A stretch of 64,000 nt of DNA from Lepidurus packardi (GCA_023053545.1 JAKZAN010000007.1:4898001-4962000); one strand, 5' to 3'. Shown: positions 33,151-47,265, counted from the stretch's first letter. Program-made: numbers and translations. Notes: a model not told the origin generated them from the sequence alone.

Positions 33151-36100
33151 TATTTGCAACACATTTTTGCAGTCTAAAAAAGTCTTTGCGACGATATAGG
33201 ATGCAAGTGAGATGCCAATAGTAATAGGAAAGACCTTTGAAATTCCTGGTGACTAAAACCCAGAACTTTCGTATGTGAAAGGGGTTATATCTGGGCGCAT
33301 GAGGAGCACTCGTGGGAGGGGAAAAGGTCAGATTTTGCCTTGTTAATTTGAATATCCCATCGCGGTGGGTCCGGCAATCGCCGCTTCGCTCCTGGCGAGA
33401 ATGAAGAATATGCCAAAATACCTATGTTAAGTTGGTTGTACTGGTCAAACCATATAGACGACTGTATACGATGAGGTTCTGCTGCTGCTGCTTTTGCTCC
33501 TGGACCTCTAGAGAGGTCATTTGTCACCGTCAGGTTGTGTTTGAACCTTTGAGGCTTTCCTGGGCACCGTACGCAGCGAGTAACGAGAATGGCTCGATCT
33601 GTTTAAAAAGGGCTTTGTTGGTCTGACCACGACTGCTGGAGTGGAAACAAGAAAAGCTATCTGTGTTGGGGAAAAAAAAGAGCAAGCCGCACCGCAGTAC
33701 ATACCGGAACGGTGTATAACTAACGAAGACTCTATAGAAAAATGAACACGTAGTTGAAACGACTATGGCAAACTTAAGGAGCAGCAAGCAGCAACAGCCG
33801 CCGCCCCAGCGTTTTGAAAGAGCACTCCCCCAGCCCCGGAACAGATTTTCATTCCTCTGTGGAGAGAGTATAGAAACTTGGGAATAGTGATGTATGCGTG
33901 CTGGAACCTGCACATTCCACAAGGGAGTCTCTTGAATGCTTTGTGAAAGTTACCAAAGGTGAGGGGCGAGTATTGCCACCTTTTGGCATGGACGCAATGA
34001 ATGGACAGACTTGTTAAAAGAGCTTTTCAGAAGGGGCACACTAAATACCACGACTGACAGATTCCCGTCTGAATGCGCTTTCGCTGGACTCCCAAACCAA
34101 CACGTTTTCTTGAATAGGAGTTCTATGATTACATGAAAACTGAGCATGCCTTATCCCGTGCTGCTGGTGCTGGTGTTAAAAGGGTTTTTATCACATGTCA
34201 GCCCCAACTCGGAAGGCGGAGGCGTGATATTTGTGCGTATATACCAGTATCGAATAGCACCGTTGGAAAGAGATGGGTTTGCATGGTAAGAAGCTAGAGT
34301 AGCAGCTGGGTGCAGCTTTGGCTTGCCGTGACCATCATCGTGTTACAAGGGGGGCGTTATTAATGTGCTATAATCCAGGTGCGAAAACAAAAAAATAGTG
34401 AAAAACATATTTATTCGGCTTGCTCTGAGTTTTTACATCAATTACGTCGGGTAATATGATATCGGCCGCGTGGCAAAGTATCTTGTTAGCCAACCCAGCA
34501 AAGGGTTGGGAAAGTCTTTCGTTTCGCATAGAGGACCCCTCCTGTGGGCATGGTCCGAATATACAAAAACAAAAACGGAATCTCAGCGGCGAGTCATATC
34601 TCCCTTAGCAGAAATAAAAACGTGAATTGCTGGAAGCCTTCGCATCGGTCTTGGGAATCAAAGGGGTGCCAGAAACAGGACAGCCGTTTCCTTTTGTTTG
34701 CCATGTGCAGTACAATACTCAATTGGTATGTATGCGTGATGGGGCTGTGGCTATAGTTTCAATGTGCCCTTGCGGGGACGTGAGAATCAGTCGAGTTCCG
34801 TACAAGGAGCCTTGTGTTTGTTGTATACAGGGAGTATACTGGACTGGAAGCTAGTTTGACTTTGAATACCATATACCAACTCCACTTCTCTTTGGGGAAA
34901 ATTTGATGGATGGTTCCCCACATGGATGCAACACCCTATGATGTGCACGCTAAGGCAATTTGCACAAAGGAAAATTTGAAGTTTACAGCATTGCAAAGCT
35001 GGGATTAAGGGGCAGTTAATGGTAGTCAAGCAGGTGTATGTGGGAGAGGTTAGCTACATTCTCTCGAGGGAAAAAGCGCGAAAAGTGAGGCTGGCTTCGG
35101 GGAAGGAAAAGAGGGTAAAGGGTGTGTAGTCAAAGTTAAACCCCCATTGAGTGGCAATTGCAGCGGAGCTCCCGGTGTGCTAAAAGCGAGATCAGATTAA
35201 AAAGGTCAGAAGTCGGAATTTGCAAAAAAGATTCGCCTGAAAACGTATGGGTGAAACGGGTTCCCCCCTTCTTCGAATGGTCCTGTTTCCCCTTTGGCAT
35301 TTAAAAGCAAATCGAAGTTTGCGAGCTTGATAAGCGTAAACTATGTATGATTACGCTGTCGTTGTTATCACATATTATTAAGAGAAGGCAAGATTGAAGA
35401 ATAGTTGACGTTAGGTCTCAGACATATGATCCTTAAAAAAAATCTTATCGATTCCCACTCTCCTCATCCACCCACTTATTAGTAGGAAGGTGTGTTACAG
35501 ATTTGGGTTTTGCGTTTTCCATGCTTTCATGCTTTTCATGCTAATCGGATGCTGTTCGATGCTCAATGGTTGTTTGAGCTTGGGAATTTGGGAACGTAAG
35601 AGAGAATTTGAGCGTAACGGATGTAAGGTGATGAGTTTCAGGCAAAACCGTATATAGGCTGATGGGTATTTTCCCTGCGAGGTTTTCGGTTGCGAGGGAT
35701 GTTGTGAAACTAGGGAAACGAGTTCCCCCCTTTTTACTACAGAAAGAGGAACTCTCGAAAGTGCAAAGCAGATCTATTGTGTGCTTTTGCTTTTACTCCG
35801 TTCGGAGACTTCTGTCGAGTCCGTTTGCCATTGTTGTCAATCGTTATTCAAAGCTATAAGAGCGCGAGGAGTTTCCAAGCGTCCCTTGACATTTTCGTAG
35901 GCGAGCTGCCAAACTTCTCGTAAACTTTTTTCTTCTTTTCTTCTTTTAAGGGAAATTATACCATTGGCACGCTTTAAATTGACCGAGTTTGAACCGATAC
36001 GCAAAACGGGCGTGGCTCATGTGTCGCCTTTGTTTTGCTTCTTAACCGAATTCAAGCCAAAAATTCACGAAAAATTGTCCCAAGACTTGGATAGGAAAAA

Positions 36101-36189
36101 AGTTTGCAGTAAAAAGTGAACTGCTGGACGCCGAATTCGAGAACAAGGCAAAGGCCATAGTATGGTCCATTATAGTGTCTAGTCAGGCT

Positions 36190-36213
36190 AAAAAAAAAAA
36201 AAAAAAAAAAAAA
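36190..36213. repeat. Poly(A) run of about 24
   Basis: An uninterrupted A run on the plus strand follows GTCAGGCT. There is no gene-like sequence just upstream, so it is not obviously a retrocopy tail. Confidence 0.85.
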
Positions 36214-39200
36214 ACGGTAGCCGTGGTATGTTACTTGCCAGGCTTGATAAATTCATTGTGTGGATTGTAACGCCCTGTAGCCGGGGCCGGGAACACGCTT
36301 TATTTAGTCTATAAAAGGAAAAGCGAAGGCGAGAGAAAATGGTGTGGGAGATCTACTGAAATACGGCCTTTGAATAATAGTTCGAAAGTATGTGTTTCTC
36401 TGTGTTGAAAACAATATAAGTTGTGTCTGTTTGCTCGATGCCACTCAGGTTCGGTTCGGGAATTTGTATATTGTCCAAAAAGTGTGTATAGGTTATTTTT
36501 GTGTTTGCCATAAAACATTTCCTTTATCTGTGTGCTTATTAACTATTCCTGCTGAGACCACCTACCCTAAAATGCTTGCTAAAACGCGCCCACGTGTTCT
36601 TGGTATACCGCTCTTGCCAAGTGTAATATTCGTGCGTACTGTTACATCTGTTGCGACAGATTCGACGTTTGTTAAGTAATGATTCAAGGAAAGCGCTTCG
36701 TCTTGACGGCTCTTCCATGACTTTGGAAGTGTCTCTTACTCCTCTTACCCCCTTATAGCAAGAAGGGCAAAAAAAAACTTAATGATTTCCATCCGTCGTT
36801 AGGACTGATGGGTAACCTGAGCTTGATGATGATCGTCTCTGTGGTTAAAGGCGTGAAGTCAAACTTCCTGGCTTGTCTAATGCGGTCTCTCTATGCTGTC
36901 ACTTGCACCGTGCTCGTTTGCTGCTTGCGTGCGGCAAAAAACAGTAATAAAAAATACAAGAATAATAACCATAAGGCACGTTGTTGATTTCAAAACTGGA
37001 AAAATTTGTTACATGTAGTCGGCCATTCTTTGCCTTAACTCGATGGACTTGTGACGAGGGTGAGCGTGACATGCAGGAAAAGATGTTAGGACTGTAACGA
37101 TGACCTGTGCTGCGTCATTTGGACACTCTTTTTGCTAACAAATTCAGGTTTTCACCCTTTTTTCATTTTAACTATTTTAACGGCGACATGGAAGTACCTT
37201 GGGTGCTTCACATGTTTTCACTAACACTTTGGGAGGTCCTGCTAATAAGCTCCTATAGCGAGCATCTTAGTTAGGTGGCAAGTTCCAAGTCTGTAAAGTA
37301 CGCTTGGGAGAATAATTTTGAAAGCTGGCTTTTGTTCCGTGACAACAGACATTTCGGCGATAACTGGAATTATTTTGTAATAAACCTTTCAACGGGAACA
37401 GACTTTTTGTTAAAGGGTAAAGGGGTAGCTATGATTTGCATCCGGTAAGATTGCGGAAGCAACGGAGGAGGTCGTGTAGTACTTTAAAAGTGATTTCCTT
37501 TATAGTAAACACTTTACATGACATACCTGGGAACTGACTAAAGTACTTTACAAGTTAACGATTAGTGATTGGCACTGTTTGGCCCAACTGCGTTTAGTTG
37601 GATATCAAAACCGATCAAGTACTGTATATGTATGTTTCAATTTTATGGAAAGGAAATAGTGAAGGGTGAAGGGGGAAAGATTGTGTGGGTTAGGTCAATG
37701 GCTGAAGCAATTCGCATATATATTTCTATGCATGCAGTTGAGACTCGAGATAAAGTCGTGAGCATTGTTAAAAGTTGAAGGCAACGCTATATGGAAGGTT
37801 TTAGTGGTCTGGTTTAGACCACTAAAAGAACTTCTAAAAGGTTACAACCCAATGGACTGAATGTTGTTGAGCTGAGGCAAGCTGAGGTTTCGGTTCAGGG
37901 TTGATGGACGTATGTCACGATAACTCTTTGCCAAGCAAATTTACTTTGTCTGTATTCCAAAAGTTCCCTGAGAAAGTAGACCGGAAAACCCTACTTTTTA
38001 CCCCCTTACAAGACAGTGACATGCAAAGTCGAAGGGTGGAAAGTGGAAGGATAGGCTTTTTCCAAAGTTTTAAAGAAAAAAAAAGCTATTACTCCTCTAA
38101 GTTGGTTTCTTATGTTATAGCTTGTGTTAAGTTTCTGGCATTGTTGCCAAAGCGAACACGGGAATTTTCGTCTAAGGTGTTCGTATCAGGACAAATGAGA
38201 AAAAACAGCAGTCAAATTTTTCGAGAATTTTTTCTTCTCATTCTTCTCTTTTCCACCCCTCTTAAAGTCTTTCCATGGTGCTTATGTGTGGTGTAATTGC
38301 CTGACAAGTCGTAAAGATAGCACGGAAATGTTGCAGGAATGGGTTAAAGTTAAGAGTTGCAAGAATTAAAATGACGAAGCTCGGTAACTTTTCGGTCCGT
38401 TCTTCTTTTTTTCCCAGTTTAAGCCAGTTAAATCTGGGGCAAGGTAAAGTGGAAACTGGGAAGTGCTCCGCCGGTCATCCAGGCTTTCATCGTTGGATAA
38501 ATGGTGCACGTGAGCTGGTTTGACTCCTATGGCGTGTGCAAAATACCGGGCGGATAGTGATCTGCCACACAAAAGTAAAGCTTTTTGTCCTCCCAATGGT
38601 ACTAAAAGTTGGATGAAAAATGTCTACATAGCCATGTCCAAGTTCAAGATTCAAAGTTTTTATTTTCTTTTTTCAATCTCGACGTAGGCTCGCGTTTACT
38701 CTTGTAAAGAGAGAGAGAGAGAGAGTGACAAGGACAGTTAAAAGAGAAAAAATTCTGGTTCAGAATAGCTTAATGATGAGTTCTGAGACGGAAAGAGAAG
38801 ACATTGTTTTCTCAAAGGAAGGAAAAGCGAATGGTGTGTATATTTATATACACAATTGATATGCAAATGTGTTGAAAGAGTGAACTCTGACCTATTATGA
38901 TTTCCTTCCTTTCTGGAAGTTGGCAACAAAGAGAGACCACCCTGTCGAGAGCATGCGAGAACACGCCTTCTGACGCGTAAGTTTGCTCTTTTTCCAAGTT
39001 TTTAATTCCCAGCCTTTTTTTAAAAAATAAAGAAAAGTACAAAAAAAGTTGCCTCGTACAGTATAATACTTACTCATGATCTTGCATAATCTAGTTGGGA
39101 TTAAACAGAACCGTAGGGTTCATTTATAAAAGTCTGGGCGGCTGTGGACGTGTGATTCCCAAGTTTGCGGACTAGAGAAAAAAGAGCCTGTGTGGTCTTG

Positions 39201-39523
39201 TATTAGACTTGAAAATCATATCTGAAAGTAGGTTCGGAAACCCAGGAAATTGAAATGCAATATTCACTGTTAGGGCAAAGCTCAAGGAAAAGTTGGACGG
39301 AAATCAAAATGAGGCTGTTAAACCAAGGCTTGATTAGAAGCAGAACGTCTCCTTTCGACACCAGAAACCTGTCCTTCTCGTTTGGGAACTTTAACGAACA
39401 AGACGGACACAAGAAAAGGTGCTTTATTGCACACATTTTGATCTTGTTAGTGAAAGTTTTTAATGTTACGTGAAACAAAATAATTTTTAGAAAAAAATCA
39501 AATATGGGGCTATTGATTTTATT

Positions 39524-40048
39524 AAGCGGAGCTTCTAATAACCGCCAATTGGAAATATGCAATAGAATGCTAGGATTAATCAACGCTTGGACCGAGCGAA
39601 GGATTGGTCAAAACGACGTAAAAGCGACGTCGTTGGTCAATATGCAAAGTCCATATAGATGTAAAATCACTTTACATGTGAAGCTTGTCCTGAATGTGAT
39701 TCTAATATCCGGAAGTGTGATTGTAACGTCTAAAGTGTGATTCTAATAACCGACTAAAATGCTGTGAATCTTTGAGATGTTAATAAAGTCTACTCCACAC
39801 GTTAGCATAGTAAAATCGTCCTTATTGCATTGGCCAATATGCAATGTCCATGTAGCAATCACTACTGTAGTTTAGTTACTGTACTGTGCAGATTCTTTTG
39901 AAATGGATTCTAATATCCGAAAGTGTGATTTTAAGAATTGATAAAGTGCTATGAATTTTGTCATTTTGAATCGGTCATTTAAAACTTGATTCTATAAAGC
40001 GGCTGATTCTAATAACCAGTGATCATAATAAGCTGCATCTACTGTATT
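39524..40048. repeat. Second copy of the dispersed repeat seen at 6.2-7.1 kb
   Basis: Collinear with 6183-6240 plus about 6695-7130, but here uninterrupted. Shared words include GATTGGTCAAAACGACGTAA, ACGTTAGCATAGTAAAATCG and CCAGTGATCATAATAAGC. It gives the likely full-length form of about 520 bp. Both ends contain a TTCTAATAACC word. No coding frame is convincing. Confidence 0.7.
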
Positions 40049-43000
40049 TCTTATTTAATACTTATAAACAAAGTCAACTAACATTCGTTACTTGACTTTG
40101 TTATTTCTTTCTTTCCTTCTGGCTGAAATGTTGGGAAACTGAAACGGGGAAGGGTAAGTTTCATGGATAGGAAATCTGGCCGATTAATAGAAATTTATTG
40201 ACAGTGCAGCAGTCTTAACTTCTTTTCTTTCCTCCCGGGCAAGAATTCTTCCTTTGGCCCGATTTTCGTCCCTTTTAGCCCTATATAAATTTGCGGCTCA
40301 CTTCATGTCTCTGCCGACTAAAGGAGAATGTCGAGTTTTTTCTTCATACTTTTTCTTCGTCTACTTTGGATATAGCCATCGGAGACAAAAGGGGAAGCTA
40401 AAGACGTACGGGGCCCAAAAACCGGACGACGAAGATTTTGGGGGGAGAAAAATTAGTGCTTCGAAGTAACAGGACAATGCCATTTGGGGTAATGTTTGCA
40501 AATGGTTTTAGCAACCACAAGCGAAGGCTGCGGTATGTTCCTCCCCCATGTCGGTATTATCAGTTCGGACGTTGTTAAATTTCGGGGTGAGGGTTAAAAG
40601 ATGTGAAGGAAAAAACCCGTAAAAAATTTTGAAGAAACTTAAAACCCTTCAAAGCATATAGGAAGATACGAAGAGGGTGTAAAAAACGCAGAAAACACGA
40701 TGCCTCTCTTTTCTTTTCGGATAGTGCTGATCTTGCGCCAAGATAAGCAAGCATTCTAATAAGCATCAGCAGCGAAAAAGGTCGAGGGGAAATTATGCAC
40801 CACAGCCTCCGTGTGTATACAAAAGCGAAGTATTTTACCTTCTAAGTGAAAAAGAAAAGAAAAAAATCGATTTTTATTCACCGTTTATTTTTATTTTGTG
40901 GCCCCCTTTCAGGGAAAGTTGCTGGCCACTAAGGCGCGACAGCGTGAATATAGTGAAATCTATTCTGCCTGACAAATGTTTGGCGTCGTAAATTGCAAGC
41001 TCGTTAGGCTTGTCAGAAGCGCTTATCCGGTGCATCTCTATAATAGTGGCGAGATGGGTTTGAAAAAGAAAAAGTGGTGCAAGATTCATAAATTGCTGTG
41101 TGTGAATATACGGCTGGAGCCCTGATATCACGGCCGTTTGCTGCTGCTCTGGCTTTTGGAGCTCACCTTGGCCATAAAATTTCCTATAAGCTCGTTAAGC
41201 TGCAACAAGAAACTTGTACAGGCAGGCATTTTTTATATATATTGCCGGAAAAAGGCTCTCCAACGTAAGAAGAAGGCCCCCAAAAGAATCTAACTTCATT
41301 TTTCAAAAATTCTCAATTCTCCGAGCCTTTTAAGAGCTTGGCATTTTTTGAAACACTCCTAAAGTAGAAAAAATTGGGGTTTTGACAGCTGAAAAGAATA
41401 TAAGGGGGTTGTCCGTATATAACTCGCTTTCGAAATCTTATGGAAACGCTTTTTATAAAGCCAGTTTAGGTCTTCCGGAGGTCCCTAAAGTATCAATTAA
41501 GCCACCCCTTCATCCCCCAGCCAAGGGTAGGGATAAGTGTAAGCTTCACGCGGGGTCTCGAGCCAAAGGAACAATTGATCCTTCCCCGCAAATCATACAC
41601 ATAATTGATTCCCCCACCTTGCTTTTCAATTAACCCATCCCGACACGGGCCCTTTGGCCCCTTGATATGTGCAGTGCGGAGCCATAGGGCACGTCACAAT
41701 ACCCCCCTCTTCTTTCAGAGTGGCTTAGAACTCTGCAAAAAAATTAAAAAAGTTCCAAAAAGAGGTTTTGACGTGGGAGCTCATGGTACCGCGCAGGGTT
41801 TTGGGGTAACTGAAAGCGCCAGAACTGGAGATACAAGTCCATTGTTTCTACCTGGCAAAGAAGCTACATTTTCATCCACCCGGTAATCATCAGAGACCTC
41901 CCGCTGAGCAGGCGGGATTATGGGTCTAGCAAGGCATACCGAAAACTTGGGGAAAAGAAGATGCTGAGGCATTTTAGGCCTTCGCGAGGATTCTTTTTCA
42001 CTCTTATAAGGAAGCCTTGTAGCGCTGTACGTTTACGTTGACGTTGGGGGTGCTTTTTAATCTAGCTAGGACCTAAATCACCTATGTGAGTAGACATCCT
42101 AGGCCAGCGTCGTTCATCATGGCAAAGTCACAATGCTGCAGCAATGGTCCGACGACCGGAACTCGAGGGACACGAAACTAATCTTGTAAGTCGACTTTTT
42201 TTTCCCGTAAATGTCAATATTTTACCCCGCAGACAGTTAATTGGGAGGAAAAATCGCGGCGTGTTGTTCGATGAGTGTCGTTGTAATTCACAAGAAAAAA
42301 AAGCATATGCCCTATTGATTGTCAATGGTATATAATAGCATTGGCACCAACTCGTGCTCTAGTTTGATATTAAAGGTGGATCAGTCTCATTGTTTGGGGG
42401 CGAGCTTTGTTAGGGACTAATGGGAGTAGGAAATGCTACCTACCGTGCACATGAGGGAAAACAGGAGCTGGTGTCGATTACAATCCATAGTGCTTTAATG
42501 GCGAACGAACGTTTTTTTTCTGATCCACGAACCGCAGATTTCCAAGGAGAATTCGATGTGTGCCGCGGAAAGCCGCGGAAAATGGTAATCGGAACGAAGG
42601 TATTTCTTTTCAATTCTTTTGTGGGAATGGAATTTGTCTCCGAAGCTGCTCAGGTTTCTTCCCAACTAGAAGACATCTTGACCGTCATGTAAAGGTCAAC
42701 AAGTGTTACGTTCGCTTTTGAAAAGCTTTTGGGAGCACTCTTCGTAAACGGCCAGTTCTGCAAAGGAAAGAGAGGTAAAGAAATGGAATTCATTCTATTC
42801 AGTATAGCAAATTTATTTTGGGTGTAGCTTGCAAAGAAAGTTACATGAGAGGTTGAGAGCGTTTAATAAAATATTCTTTTGCTGACAGGAGGGGTAATTA
42901 TGGGTTCATTAAAAGTGTTACAAATGAGCTGTAGAAATGCTTTGTCCATTTTTTTCATTTTCTTATTATTTTTATTTTTTTATTAACAACTCTTGGCGGT

Positions 43001-46000
43001 GATTTCCTGAAAGAGTTCCTTCAGGTTAACCCACTCGTTAGGAACAATAGCTCGGCGAAAAAGAAAAACCTTAGGTGGTCTTTTATGACCAGTTATACGA
43101 CCACAGAAGAAATGCATGACTTTGCATTGCGGTAAACACCAGCGGCTGGCAAGTATGTCCCTCCGACTTGTCGATGGCGTGTAGCCAATGCCACTGTTAC
43201 AAGGCACAAATGCAAATGATGACAGGAAGAAAAAAAGATGTCCCGACTTTTTTTTCAATCCAAGCCCACACCAAAAGTTTCCATTGGTGTGGTGGGGACG
43301 TTTATTAGCACCCCAGAGTGAGCACGGCAAGTCAAAACTAGCCTGTCATTACAATTCTGTAAGAATTATGGCGTTTCTTTATTTCTTAGTTTTTTTTTTT
43401 TTTGGGGGGGGGGAAAGGGTGGTAAAAACTTGCTGGTTAGGCGAAAAATAAATAAAGTTTTATCTTTATGCTCTTTATGTTTGTATTTGAAGTTGTGAGA
43501 AAGATAGCACTTCCTTGCTGGGGCCAAAAGGAATTAATGAACTTTTCAGGCGATGCAGTGAAGAAGAGCGTAAGACGAGAACACTCTAGGGACTTTTTTT
43601 GGTTATCGTATATTGGCGTAATATCTCTTATATTGGCTGACGTGGTCAAGTGCTCCCTATATATAGCACTTTAGGATGGTTGGGGAGAATCTATCCTGAC
43701 TTATTAATGAGAAGCGGCGTGCAGAGATGATTCAAGTGTGTTGGCGTCACATGTTAAGTATATTCTATAGTGGGAAATTACAAGAAAAATCGTGTTGTAT
43801 TACATACGTTGGCGAGGCACTTTGGGCAGTTGTGTAGAGAGAGGCCAATCCTTGGACTAACAGTGCACAGGAGGAAAAACCTTACGAGTGTATTGTACAA
43901 GAAAACACATGCTTTGAGGGCTGTTATGTTCACAAGTTTGGGTGAAATCTCACGAGGCACATGGCTTAAAGGGGAAAAAAATGGAGGGAAAAAAGGAAAA
44001 AAAGCGAAATTGCATTCTCCGCTTTCAAACGGCTTGCCAAGAAACGGAAAAGAAAAGCTATGGGATCTCTGGAGTATTAGTATACTGAATTAAGCTATGC
44101 CCTGCCACTTGTCTTGCTCGCTGGAGTCGTTGGCGGTAAGACAGCAGACGGAATTTTTCGTAAGCGCGATAACGGTTTTCTGTTTGTTTCGTACACTTTT
44201 TGGGTAAACACTGGCAGGTCGTATGGTAGAAAAGTTCTCTACTTTCGTGCCAAAAAGAGCAACAACAGAAAACGAATAAAAAATAGCAAAGTGTTTGGTT
44301 CAGATGGCCAAAATGGCCACGATGGCCAAAATGGCCTCTCAGCAGGCTTTGAACATAATTACGAAGCGTGTAATAATGCAAAGCAAGGGATCAACGCTAA
44401 GTAATTCGTACATGGGTTTAATACGCTTAACTCGATGTTGTCTATTCTATACCGAGAATTTGTCTTGGCAACAACATCTTACGTATTTTCATAAGAGGCC
44501 CTTAAGTATTAAATCTGGCTGTGGTTGATGGTTGTAGCAGCAATCTTGTAAATGAATGTGGCTCCACGGGAGGAATATGGAATTAAAGACAGGGCAAGAC
44601 AGGGGCCGTTATGATGTGATGTGATGGGAGTTGCAGGAGCTGGTAATTCAATCTTCGCGATGAAATGGATGGAACCTTTGGCACTATGCTAGTATTATGT
44701 ATAGGCTTTACGAGCTGTTGACACACTTGAGTTGTAGATTGTCTTTAGGACTCGACAAGAAAACCTCGGAGGAGGTCCTAGTTTTTAATGGGGTATAGGA
44801 AAAATATACAATATACAGGGCTTGCATGGGTAAGATGGCAGGCGACACCAGACAAAAGGGCAGAAGGGCCAATGATAAATTGTTGAACGGTGGCATTAGA
44901 AGCCGAGTCTCATCAAAAAATCATTATCTGTATGTTGTATGCAACACCCTTGTCACGTTCTGGAAACAAATCGAACATTGCACGAGTCAACAACAGCACA
45001 TACTTGATAACTGTGAGGCTTCTTTATGTTTGTCTTTGACGCGTACAAGCCATTCAAGCCTCTACAGTTTAACGTAAAAAATACAAATAATACAAATACA
45101 AAATATTTCAAGTAGCAACTTCCTGTTTCTTCGTTTATGTTTGAATCCGATGGATTCCTAGACGATTGTAACCCGAAGCGAGATCTGAGAAATTTGCGAC
45201 AGTTGTTTTTATTCCGATAGATTTTTAGACGATCGTGATTATAATCTGAAAAAATTTACGAAAAATGGTATACAAGCATTTTGTTTCTGTTTTCTCTTTT
45301 ACGTTTATGTGTATTGACGTCAGAGCAGCTGGTTTTTCACTGAATTCATTGAAAAACGTAAAAGTTCCTGTGCGTGAGAAGTGTGAATGACGCTATTTTA
45401 ATGATCTCCCTTGTTTCCTAGACCGTACTAAATATACTTTTGAATCTCGCCGAGAACTTAGCCGGGTGGGAAACGCAAATGGACAAGAGCGAATAGATAC
45501 CAATTTGCTAAGCACTATATCGTCGCCGGAGCAGGACCCTGGGCGCGGGGAGATGAATGATGTATGTATATTGGTGTCGGGATGGGTTTTCCCGAGCTTT
45601 TTACTGTCAGACACGTGTGCTTATAGCAGCGTGAGTGCGTGGAAATCGAGCCAGGTTGTCTTGTCGCAGTAACATGTGTTGAGAAGCACAAAATTGAAGC
45701 ACTTTTCTTTTTCTCTTCGGCACTTCCCTAATGGACTCTCGTTAGCTCGTTATTACCCCCAACATGTGAAATCCAGTAATGCTGAAAAAAGCTTGCAAGA
45801 ATTTGTTAGAACAATAGCTTGGATTAGAGGTGTTGTATACAGCTCTGCTTATGCGATAGGAGAAGCCTGCTCATGAGTTTCTTATATTTTTTTATTTATT
45901 TGGTTTTTCTCCCGAGAAAAGTTATCGCTGTTTACGTGTTGTGTGGCTGAAAATGGCCTTGCTTCCACGTCCGGTCGTAAACTTCGTTGCGAAGTTTCTT

Positions 46001-47030
46001 GATCCGGCAATCGTCAGCGAAAATTTGACTTTTCCCTGGAGCGAATAAAAGGTTTGTTTGATTCGTTTGTCGTTGCCAACAGCAGCAGCAGCCATAAATG
46101 TACGAGCCGACGAGACGGAAAATTTCCAACAAGCGATATGATAATACTGGACCGCCCTCCATACAAAAAAGACGAGAAAAAAATGCCGGAGAACACGTCC
46201 TGCTTTTTTAGCCGTCACGTCGCGGCTTAACAAAGATAGTTCCAAACAAGTAGCGGTGTTTCTGTGTAAAGTAAAATGCAGGTGAAACGATTTCTCTTTG
46301 ATGGCCTGTTTCTAATAGTCGGTGCTGGAAAATACGTTTGTGATAAGATAATTGATTGCGGGGAGAAAAAAAGTAGCTTCCAGGGTCATGCAAGACACGT
46401 GAACCACCCGCGGGAATTTTTTTTTTATTTTTGTGTGCTAAATGTGGTTTTTGCGGAGTATGTGGTGTAGATTAGAGAATTGTGTGTATGTTCATAGCTC
46501 GCGTTTGAATGGGGAGAACAAGAAAGACAGGATATTGCGTGTTATAGGTTTTGACAGGGCATTTAAAATGTGTACAAGCTACACCTTACCAATAATGCAT
46601 GAAAGGAAGGAAAGGGTGTATTACGCAGCTCTTAGCCAGGCGAACGTGAACGTGGGAGATGGAAGCAAGCACGACAAGGAAATTAATGTAATCGCTTTAC
46701 GAGTTTCTTTTCAAAATGGTGCCTAAAAAAGAATTTATCTGGCCTGCCTCCCGCAGGGATGGATTGTGATTCTAAATTACGCGGAATGTGCAAAGGGAGG
46801 AATAGGGATCTCCTCAAAAACCTTACATTTTCATGTTTCTGTGAGGTGTTTCTTACATGCTACCAGCCCCAGTGTCGCTGGCGTAGTTTTCAGGATGTTA
46901 CGATAGTTGTTGACGCGTCCTTGGGAAAACGTTATCGGACATTTTGGGGGTCTTTTACTCTCGAATGTGGCTTCAAAATTGTACTAATGTATCAGCTGAG
47001 TAGGTTGCCCACAGAATGACATTGAAAAAC
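40049..47030. other. Gene-poor stretch
   Basis: No supported exon. Notable items are a hairpin at 40067-40102, a T13-G10 junction near 43390-43412 and a GGCCA/TGGCC cluster at 44304-44336. Confidence 0.4.
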
Positions 47031-47031
47031 C

Positions 47032-47265
47032 TAGGTCCTTAACAGGAACTTAAAATAAATAAATAAAATAAAATTAAAATAATATAGATTTAACTTAAAA
47101 TATTTAGCTTCAAAAGTTTTCGGGACAAGAAAAAGAATGACGTGGCAAAAGTAAGGTCCTTAAAACTAAACTAAATAATACAATAAAATAAATTAAATTA
47201 GAATAATATAGAAATAAAGTTAAAATATTTTTGCTTATAAAGTTTTCGGGACACGAAAAAACAGG
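47032..47265. repeat. Two-copy tandem repeat, unit about 120 bp
   Basis: The block AGGTCCTTAACAGG..AAAGTTTTCGGGACAAGAAA is followed directly by a diverged second copy, AAGGTCCTTAAAACT..AAAGTTTTCGGGACACGAAA. The middle is A/T-rich AATAAATAAA sequence. Confidence 0.7.

Larger units (their letters stand above)
30353..39500. other. Gene-poor stretch, simple repeats only
   Basis: I see no supported exon on either strand. Open frames here are short, lack domains and have no coherent splice partners. If the ADAMTS-like start exon lies upstream, this is its first intron and may hold enhancers. It includes (TA)n at 31369-31392, a 22-bp minisatellite at about 33050-33150, A24 near 36190-36213, a hairpin at 37799-37827 and (GA)n near 38709. 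Confidence 0.45.
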
